A stretch of 21,098 nt of DNA from CAZOIA01 sp964579675 (lineage in GTDB: Bacteria; Planctomycetota; Phycisphaerae; UBA1845; PWPN01). Below are positions 15,512 through 21,098 of the stretch, one piece after another; within the stretch, counting starts at the first letter, position 1; each line of letters opens with the position of its first letter. A model generated the notes under the pieces. The model searched no databases. It saw only the letters and a program-made list of their open reading frames with translations, and was not told where the DNA came from. Position numbers and translations under genes: made by a program. Location: NCBI GenBank assembly GCA_964579675.1, contig CAZOIA010000099.1:1-21098 (forward strand). Direction: 5' to 3'.

Positions 15512-17630
15512 CTCGCGGCACCTCGTACAAGGTGGCATAGGGCGGCTGACCGGGTTGCTCGGGAAACGATACCGAGTCGATCATGCCGGCGTCAACCAGT
15601 CGGGCGAACAGATCGGCGTCGATCTGGGGGTAGAACCCGTAGGTCCTGCGCAGCCGTTCCATCTCACTCCAGTGGGCCAGCACGTGGGTGATGCCGCGGC
15701 GGCGGAGCCATTGCAGCACGGCCCCGGCGTCGGGGAGTCGGCGGACGGCGTCAGCGAGCGGGTGATGATTGAAGACGACGGCGCAGGTGCACGGGATTTG
15801 AATGTAGAAGCTCCGCGCCTCACCGACCAGCATGACGCGGGCTCCGCGGCCGAGGGCGTTGATCGCCCCCACATGCTGCGTCCCGGGCCACTCGCCCTGA
15901 ACGAACCAGTCGGTGCGCCCGTAAGCGTGGATCGGCTGGCCCCCAATGCGGGTGTGACCATAGTAGAGTGTGCCGAGCCGGTACAGGTTCCACCCCGCCC
16001 CCACGGTCAGCAATGCACAGACAAGCCAGTACACCACTGGGAAGCGCACGTCCTCGAGCGTCCGTGCGGCCAGTATGATCAACGGTAGCAGCATCACCAC
16101 CGCGAACCGCGCGTAGTGATGCGTCGCCGTCAGCCAGATCGTCCCCTGCCAGACGAGCATGATCACCAGGGCGGTGGTCCACCTGTCCCTGCGGAGCAGT
16201 GCGCCAAGGGCGGCCAGCACGATCACCAGCGCGCCCATGCGGAAGTCCCCAACGGTCCGCCCGAGCAAACGCGTGGCGACGGGCAGGTCGGCCCCGGCCG
16301 CCCCGTCCTGGCCGTGGGCATGCTGCCAGCGGGCCTCGAGCGCGTCATCCCAGGTGCCGGGGCTGGCCCCGAAAACCGTGTACGCCAGCGGGAATACCGG
16401 ATTGCCGGTGTTGGCGACGTTCCGCACCATCCACGGCGAGAACGTGACCGCGGCTCCGGCCGTGAATACGACCAGACCGACGAGGCGCTGCCGCCAGGGG
16501 ATGCGGGCGGCCAAGGAGAGAATCGCTGCCGGCAGGGCGATCATGGGTACGGCGGGGTACTTGAATCCCGCCGCCAGGCCGGCCAGCAATCCGGCGGCCA
16601 GGAGCCATCGGTGGGACGAGTCGGGCCGTCCTCCGGCCCGCAGCACCGCTGCCAACGAACACATCCCCATCGCCAGCATCCCGGTCTCGACGTAGGCGAT
16701 CCCGGCGAGATACGCGGTCCACGGCAGCGTACCGGCCAGCACGCCGGCCAGGATACCCGCCCGCCGCGAGAAACTGCTACCGGCCAGCCACGACCCCGCC
16801 ACGAACAGTCCCGCGAACGCCACATTAACCATCTTGGCCATGAACGACGCTTCGATCGCTCCGCCCCGAAGCGTCATCATCAGCAGCGACAACATCTCGC
16901 TGTTCAGCGGGAAGTTGCCGTAGACGTTGTTCGGCAGGAAGGCGATACGCCCGCCAGTGTGGAAGGTCTTGGGTACGGCCAGGTGGTACTCCAGGACGTC
17001 GTATCCGAACGCCTCTTCCTTCCACAGGACGCCCGGCGGCAGAGCCGCCGCCAGCAGGGCGATGGCCAGAAACGGGCAGACTGCCAGCCAGAGCCAGTGA
17101 CACTCCTGAATGGGCCGCTGAGCCGCGTCTGGATGCTGTTCGTACCGGCCGACCTCCGGGTCGGGCCTTGTTACTGCGGGCTTTTCGCCTTCGGGCGGAC
17201 GCGGTTTCAGGTACCCCAGTCGGCGAAGGTCGAACGTCAGCCAACTCAGCCCCGCCGTCGCCAGACCGGCCACCAGCGTCAAGGCGACCGGGCGGCTCAA
17301 CAGGCCCGCGGACCCGAGCCCGAGGACGACCAGGGAGAGTGTGCCGATGCCCAAGCCGGCCCCGATGACGAGCCGCTCGTCCCACGTCGCCGTCGGCAGC
17401 CTGAGCAGTTGTACGATCCATCCGCCGGCCAGCCCCGCCGCCGCCAGTGCCACCAGTGCCATGCCCCCTTCCATCACGACAATGGCAAGGGCCGCTACCG
17501 ACTCGCACGCAACGATAAGAAGGACCACCGCAGCCGCGATGATGAGGATCAGGCCCGGCGAGCGCCACCACGCGGGGCGGATGGTCGCGGGCGATTCCCG
17601 ATCGCCGGGGTCTGGGCGAGGGTCCTGCAC
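15504..17630 (-). CDS. GT-C type glycosyltransferase-like polytopic membrane protein (GT39/ArnT-like)
   Basis: This 708-residue protein has many hydrophobic segments, such as 25-52 (GLILIIAAAVVLLIVAC), 56-77, 90-130 and 180-200, and a run through the middle. After the helix near 180-200, the segment FGYD211VLEYHLAVPKTF and PNNVYGNFPLNSEM sits in the position of the first extracytoplasmic loop, where GT-C enzymes carry acidic catalytic residues; D211 and E214 are candidates. The last 110 residues form a soluble domain with LVGEARSFY and ITHVLAHWSEMER, common in planctomycete members. Transfer of sugar from a polyprenyl-phosphate donor is the family expectation; the acceptor is unknown. The start is a GTG with no clear ribosome site, and a stop codon lies four codons upstream. 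It is co-transcribed with the kinase. Confidence 0.72.
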   Translation of the reverse strand: MQDPRPDPGDRESPATIRPAWWRSPGLILIIAAAVVLLIVACESVAALAIVVMEGGMALVALAAAGLAGGWIVQLLRLPTATWDERLVIGAGLGIGTLSLVVLGLGSAGLLSRPVALTLVAGLATAGLSWLTFDLRRLGYLKPRPPEGEKPAVTRPDPEVGRYEQHPDAAQRPIQECHWLWLAVCPFLAIALLAAALPPGVLWKEEAFGYDVLEYHLAVPKTFHTGGRIAFLPNNVYGNFPLNSEMLSLLMMTLRGGAIEASFMAKMVNVAFAGLFVAGSWLAGSSFSRRAGILAGVLAGTLPWTAYLAGIAYVETGMLAMGMCSLAAVLRAGGRPDSSHRWLLAAGLLAGLAAGFKYPAVPMIALPAAILSLAARIPWRQRLVGLVVFTAGAAVTFSPWMVRNVANTGNPVFPLAYTVFGASPGTWDDALEARWQHAHGQDGAAGADLPVATRLLGRTVGDFRMGALVIVLAALGALLRRDRWTTALVIMLVWQGTIWLTATHHYARFAVVMLLPLIILAARTLEDVRFPVVYWLVCALLTVGAGWNLYRLGTLYYGHTRIGGQPIHAYGRTDWFVQGEWPGTQHVGAINALGRGARVMLVGEARSFYIQIPCTCAVVFNHHPLADAVRRLPDAGAVLQWLRRRGITHVLAHWSEMERLRRTYGFYPQIDADLFARLVDAGMIDSVSFPEQPGQPPYATLYEVPRDE

Positions 17631-17680
17631 ACAGATAGGTTAGCCCACGCCAACGCCTGCCGAAAGGCGCCAAGGCGGCA

Positions 17681-17709
17681 CGGACAAGCCGGTTCGCTCG
17701 TGTTACAAT
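17681..17709 (+). promoter_or_regulatory. Candidate sigma70-type promoter of the HtrA protease gene
   Basis: CGGACA (17681-17686, 4/6), a 17-base spacer and TACAAT (17704-17709, 5/6 of the -10 consensus). Transcription would start near 17716, which excludes the upstream GTG/ATG at 17717-17722 as a normal start and supports ATG 17768. It lies in the divergent gap between the GT-C gene and the protease. Confidence 0.5.
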
Positions 17710-17767
17710 CGCGCGTGTGATGGCGGCTGGTGACACGAACCGCGGCGGCGCCCCGCGGAGGCGTAAC

Positions 17768-18907
17768 ATGTTGGATGAACTGCCCCAACCACGTCGGGCA
17801 TTCCGCTCGCACAGGCCGCTGATCGTTGCCATTGTGGTGGGCGTGCTGTGCGGTTGGCTGCTGTATCTCCATTTCTTCAACCGGCCCGGCGGTGGGCCGT
17901 CGCCCGAGCCACGGGCGATCACGCCTCGCGGCAGCTTGGCGGAAACCGAGAAGACCACGATCGAGCTGTTTCAGAACGCCTCCCCTTCGGTGGTCTACAT
18001 CACGAACGTCGCCCTGCGGCGGAACCGGTTCCTCCTGAACGTCATGAAGATCCCGCAGGGGACGGGTTCCGGGCTCATCTGGGACACCGACGGTCACATC
18101 GTGACCAACTTTCACGTAATCCAGGACGCCGACGCCGTGGAGGTCACGCTGTACGATCATTCGGATTGGCAGGCCCGGGTGGTAGGGGCTGAGCCGGACA
18201 AGGACCTGGCGGTCCTGAGGATCGGTGCCCCGGCTGACCGGCTGAGGCCGATCCCGATCGGCACCTCCAATGACCTCCAGGTGGGCCAGACGGTCTTTGC
18301 GATCGGGAACCCCTTCGGCCTGGACCAGACGCTCACCACCGGCGTGGTCAGCGCCCTGGGGCGAACGATCCAGGCGGTCACCGGGCGGACCATCGAGGAC
18401 GTGATTCAGACCGACGCCGCCATCAATCCGGGCAACTCCGGCGGGCCGCTGCTCGACAGCGCCGGCCGGCTGATCGGTACGAACACCGCGATCTACAGCC
18501 CGTCCGGCTCCAGCGCGGGGATCGGCTTCGCCGTCCCGGTGGACACCGTCAACCGCGTGGTCCCGCAACTCATCACTCACGGGCGCGTCATTCGTCCGCA
18601 ACTCGGCATCGAGGTATTCAGCGAGCGGATCAATGCTGGCATCATGAGGAGGCTGGGCGCCGAAGGGGTGCTGGTCCGCGGCGTGCAAGAGGACTCGGGG
18701 GCCGCGGCCGCCGACCTTCGCGGCGCACGGGTGACCCGAAACGGCGACCTGGTAGTCGGGGACATCATCCGGGGAATTGACGACGCCGAGGTGACTTGCA
18801 TCGACGATCTGCTCAACGCCCTCGAAAAACACAAGGCCGGCGATACCGTGAAGGTGGCCTTCCTGCGTAATGATCGTGCGATGACGGCCGACGTCACGCT
18901 GCAATAG
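17768..18907 (+). CDS. Membrane-anchored HtrA/Deg-type serine protease with one PDZ domain
   Basis: This is a 379-residue protein. One membrane helix lies at residues 17-37 (PLIVAIVVGVLCGWLLYLHF). The trypsin-like domain spans about 60-270, with a full catalytic triad: H116 (VTNFH116VI), D146 (DKD146LAVL) and S224 (GNS224GGPLLD). A single PDZ domain follows (about 278-379: LGIEVFS, GVLVRGVQEDSGAAAADL, GDIIRGIDD). This layout, with one anchor and one PDZ, resembles DegS/HtrA rather than two-PDZ DegP. It should degrade or sense misfolded proteins outside the inner membrane. ATG 17768 is preceded by GGAGG (17757-17761) at a 6-base gap; the longer frame to 17717 lacks this and falls at the likely transcription start. 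Confidence 0.93.
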   Translation: MLDELPQPRRAFRSHRPLIVAIVVGVLCGWLLYLHFFNRPGGGPSPEPRAITPRGSLAETEKTTIELFQNASPSVVYITNVALRRNRFLLNVMKIPQGTGSGLIWDTDGHIVTNFHVIQDADAVEVTLYDHSDWQARVVGAEPDKDLAVLRIGAPADRLRPIPIGTSNDLQVGQTVFAIGNPFGLDQTLTTGVVSALGRTIQAVTGRTIEDVIQTDAAINPGNSGGPLLDSAGRLIGTNTAIYSPSGSSAGIGFAVPVDTVNRVVPQLITHGRVIRPQLGIEVFSERINAGIMRRLGAEGVLVRGVQEDSGAAAADLRGARVTRNGDLVVGDIIRGIDDAEVTCIDDLLNALEKHKAGDTVKVAFLRNDRAMTADVTLQ

Positions 18908-18925
18908 GCGGGGCGAAGGATCTGG

Positions 18926-18972
18926 CGGCACGGTCAACCGCCACGAGGCGCGAGCGAAGGCTGCCCGTGCCG
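18926..18972. other. Inverted repeat between convergent genes
   Basis: CGGCACGG (18926-18933) and CCGTGCCG (18965-18972) can form an 8-bp stem around a 31-base loop, within which TGGCGG and CCGCCA offer a competing hairpin. It lies in the 71-base gap between the protease and phosphofructokinase stops. No T run follows on either strand, so a role in bidirectional termination is only a guess. Confidence 0.25.
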
Positions 18973-18978
18973 GCTCAC

Positions 18979-20100
18979 TCACCATTCAGGCATTTCGTCG
19001 CCGAAGGTGCAGCCCACGCCGCGGGCGGCGGCAATGAGCGGATGGCCAGGCGGGACGAGGCGCTGCTGACCGGCAACGGATTGGAGCGGGACGCTGGTGA
19101 TCGCGGCGCTCTGCATGACGACGAGTTCGTTGAACTTGCCAGCCAGCGCCAGCTCAAGGGCCTTGTGGCCGAAGAGCGTTCCCAGCACCCGGTCGGCGGG
19201 TACCGGCGTGCCGCCCCGCTGGACGTGGCCCAGGATCGTGGCCCGACATTCCAGACGGGTCTGCGCGGCGATCTGCTCGCAGAGGACTTCGCTGACGCCG
19301 CCGAGGCGGATCGGGTCCGGGCTGTCGCGGACAACGCGATCGACGACCTGCTCGCCGCCTTTGGGCCTGGCCCCTTCGGAGACGGCGATGATGGTAAACG
19401 CCTTGTCGTGCCGGCTTCGCTTCAGGCAGTAGTCACAGATCACGTCGAGGTCGTAGGGGATCTCGGGGATGAGGATGACGTCGGCGCCACTGGCGACCGC
19501 GCTGTGTAATGTCAGCCAGCCCGCGTTCCGGCCCATCAGCTCGACGAGCATGACGCGATGGTGGCTGGAGGCGGTGGTGTGGATCCGGTCGAGGGCCTCG
19601 GTGGCAGTGTTCACCGCGGTCTGGAAGCCGAAGGTGATCTCGGTGTGCATGAGGTCGTTGTCGATGGTCTTGGGCACGCCGACGCAACGGATGCCATGCT
19701 CGGCCAGCCTGGCAGCGCCGGTCATGGTGCCGTCGCCGCCGATGCAGAAGATGACATCGAGTTTCCTCGCGCTGACATGCTCGACGACCCTCTCGGTGAC
19801 GTCCTTGAAGATCGGCTTGCCGTCCAGATCGGTGCCCACACCAAAGTGAGCAGGGTCGGCACGATTACTGCTCCCGAGGATGGTCCCGCCCCGGGTGAGG
19901 ATATTGGAAACGTCGTTCGCGGTGAGGCGGTGCAGGGCGTTCCGGATCAGGCCCAGGAAGCCGTCCTGGATGCCCCAGACCTCCAGGCCGTGCTGGTAGA
20001 TGGCGGTTTTCGCCACAGCCCGGATCACGGCATTGAGCCCCGGACAATCCCCTCCGCCGGTCAGGATTCCAATTCTTCGGATAGGCACATCCATGCTCAT
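18979..20100 (-). CDS. pfkA: 6-phosphofructokinase (PfkA family)
   Basis: This is a 373-residue PfkA-family enzyme of glycolysis that phosphorylates fructose 6-phosphate. Motifs run GILTGGGDCPGLNAVIR (11-27), GGDGT (121-125), PKTIDNDL (143-150, with the catalytic Asp in TIDND), MGRNAGW (189-195) and LGHVQRGGTP near the C-terminus. Gly in GGDGT is typical of ATP-dependent enzymes, while Lys in PKTIDND is typical of PPi-dependent ones. This mixed pair occurs in a distinct clade, so the phosphoryl donor is not certain. ATG 20100 is preceded on its strand by AAAGGGG at about 9 bases. The gene converges with the HtrA protease and lies downstream of FtsH with a 225-base gap. Confidence 0.95.
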   Translation of the reverse strand: MSMDVPIRRIGILTGGGDCPGLNAVIRAVAKTAIYQHGLEVWGIQDGFLGLIRNALHRLTANDVSNILTRGGTILGSSNRADPAHFGVGTDLDGKPIFKDVTERVVEHVSARKLDVIFCIGGDGTMTGAARLAEHGIRCVGVPKTIDNDLMHTEITFGFQTAVNTATEALDRIHTTASSHHRVMLVELMGRNAGWLTLHSAVASGADVILIPEIPYDLDVICDYCLKRSRHDKAFTIIAVSEGARPKGGEQVVDRVVRDSPDPIRLGGVSEVLCEQIAAQTRLECRATILGHVQRGGTPVPADRVLGTLFGHKALELALAGKFNELVVMQSAAITSVPLQSVAGQQRLVPPGHPLIAAARGVGCTFGDEMPEW

Positions 20101-20325
20101 AGTGTGCAGCCCCTTTCAGTGGTTCATGCTCGAATGGGTCCGCGAGCTGCTTGGGATCGCGCGATGGTATTGTGAGCGGTCTGCGCGGAAGTTCAACCCG
20201 GCCGTCGAGGTGCTCGTAGAAGTACTGCCCGGCGATGACCGGCACCTCGCTGAACCCGACCATCACAATATCGGCGCCGGCAACGGTGCTTTCCTCACTT
20301 GGCCCGATTACCCCCCCTGTCGCGG
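20101..20325 (-). other. Gap between FtsH and phosphofructokinase
   Basis: This is mostly noncoding on current evidence. It holds the ribosome-binding site of the phosphofructokinase gene (AAAGGGG on the minus strand, about 20110-20116). A minus-strand frame from 20266 starts with codons nearly all ending in G or C, but no stop appears before 19865, deep inside the kinase gene, so I do not call it a gene. Confidence 0.4.
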
Positions 20326-20920
20326 TCAGCCGGGCTGAGGCAGTGGGCCGGGGCCCAGCTCGGGCTCCGGTGGCGAATCGGCCTTCGGCTGCGGGGCGGA
20401 GGCGCGAGCCGCCCGGTCGGCATCCAGGAGATCCGACAGGGTTGGTCGCGCGAGGACGTCACCCCGCATCAACGCATGGATCTCCGAGGCGTCCAGGGTC
20501 TCGTATTTGAGCAAGGCCTGGGCGATGGCTTCGAGCTTGTCGCGGTTCTCCTCGAGTATCCGCCGGGTATCCGCGTAGGCAGCATCGATCACCTTGTGAA
20601 CCTCTTCGTCGATGAGCTGGGCGGTCTGCGGCGAGTAGTCCTTGCCGCCGGGCAGATCGGCAAACACGGTCGTCCGGCTGGGATCATCGCCGTAGTAGAC
20701 GAACCCCACGCGGTCGCTCATGCCCCATTCGGTGACCATTTTTCGGGCCATGCTGGTCGCTTGCCGGATGTCCGCCGACGCGCCGGTATTGACGTCATCG
20801 CAAACAAGCTCCTCCGCGATTCGCCCGGCACAGAGCACCCGCAGGGTGGCCTGGATCCACTTCTCGCCATAGTTGGTCCGGTCCTTCTCCGGCAATGAGA
20901 AAGACTGGCCGAAGGACGCT
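20326..20920 (-). CDS. ftsH: FtsH AAA+ metalloprotease, C-terminal fragment only
   Basis: About 195 residues of the M41 peptidase domain remain. Visible motifs are LPEKDR, AGRIAEELV, VNTGASADI (the Asp at codon 20770-20772 is the expected third zinc ligand), ATSMARKMVTEWGMS and a helical C-terminus ending in a Pro-rich tail. The HEXXH zinc site, the AAA+ ATPase domain and the N-terminal membrane helices are all missing. The family is usually 600-700 residues. Homology stops near 20910-20930, where the sequence turns AT-rich and becomes a different gene on the other strand. FtsH degrades membrane and regulatory proteins at the inner membrane. The truncation is either an assembly chimera or a real rearrangement. 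The open frame extends to 20979, but the extra residues are not FtsH-like. Confidence 0.85.
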
Positions 20921-20929
20921 ACAAGGCTG

Positions 20930-21098
20930 GACAAAAAAATCATTGTTCCTTTCTGCCCGGAGAGCAAACTATCGGGCATCGGACATAAAAACTTTATGAA
21001 CGAAGTTTGTTACCACCGAAAATTTACTGTTCCGAAAAAATGGGCAGGCATGCGAGTATTTTTACACTTTGGTGCTGTCGATTATGACTGTCGTGCAT
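20930..21098 (+). CDS. Glycoside hydrolase family 2 (beta-galactosidase-type) N-terminal fragment, partial at both ends
   Basis: The + frame reads DKKIIVPFCPESKLSGIG, then HRKFTVPKKWAGMRVFLHFG and AVDYDCRA up to the window edge. This is the start of the jelly-roll sugar-binding domain of GH2 enzymes, whose hallmarks are VPF-PES-LSG, the FTVP-W-G-R-LHFGAVDY segment and a following V.VNG outside the window. The true N-terminus is missing, because the frame runs straight into FtsH sequence on the opposite strand. Base composition is far more AT-rich than the rest of the window, which suggests a different source genome. An ATG at 20996 lies inside the domain and is not a credible start. Confidence 0.8.

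Noticed and set aside
16116..17720. A 534-residue open frame on the + strand
   Set aside because: It is antisense to the GT-C membrane protein. Its translation is low-complexity Arg/Gln/Gly-rich, the usual reverse image of a hydrophobic gene.
17717..17767. Upstream start for the HtrA protease
   Set aside because: It would fall at the predicted transcription start and lacks a ribosome-binding site, whereas ATG 17768 has GGAGG.
1..21098. tRNA, rRNA, CRISPR array, complete insertion sequence or integrase
   Set aside because: I saw no cloverleaf-like stretch, no rRNA signature, no regular repeat-spacer array and no transposase or recombinase motif on either strand.

Overview
The window looks like a metagenomic scaffold from a high-GC planctomycete, probably Phycisphaerae-like. 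The main lineage signals are in the 892-residue secreted protein at 6586-9264. It ends with the planctomycete-style DCNDNGVPD...PDEC motif and a dockerin-like pair of Asp-rich loops. A prepilin-like protein with a degenerate H-X9-DG tail and several large secreted or beta-propeller proteins support this. A 10-N scaffold gap (12196-12205) and two abrupt gene-fragment joints show that this is draft sequence.

Layout. (1) 1-4030: a restriction-modification cluster of lower GC, all on the + strand. It holds the 3' part of a PLD-superfamily restriction endonuclease of the BfiI/NgoFVII type, a small ribbon-helix-helix protein with a promoter overlapped by two 12-bp direct repeats, and two tandem paralogous amino-DNA methyltransferases joined by GTGA/ATGA overlaps. 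(2) 4031-4573: a scar with two broken gene remnants on opposite strands, a metallophosphoesterase and a dockerin-like tail. (3) 4574-9264: three secreted-protein genes on the + strand (prepilin-like, beta-propeller, and NlpC/P60 plus golvesin-like plus beta-helix plus dockerin-like). (4) 9695-13498: a 1267-residue surface or exported protein with two PKD/Ig-like domains and nine SbsA-like Ig repeats, followed by a strong terminator. (5) 13858-14372: a small Xre-type regulator overlapping a three-helix membrane protein. (6) 14555-17630, minus strand: a GT-C glycosyltransferase-like membrane protein overlapping a PfkB sugar kinase. (7) 17768-18907: a membrane-anchored HtrA/Deg protease with its own promoter. 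(8) 18979-20920, minus strand: 6-phosphofructokinase, and upstream of it the C-terminal third of FtsH. (9) 20930-21098: an AT-rich fragment of a GH2 (beta-galactosidase-type) gene on the + strand, directly joined to the broken FtsH gene.

The most interesting system is the restriction-modification cluster. The visible active-site residues of its nuclease have the spacing I recall for BfiI (H-x-K, N 18 residues later, E 11 later). Two tandem methyltransferases fit recognition of an asymmetric site. The putative controller is an RHH protein rather than the usual HTH C-protein, with matching repeats over its own promoter. The nuclease is cut by the left window edge. The right-hand end (FtsH/GH2) should be treated as a probable assembly chimera until reads across about 20910-20935 are checked.
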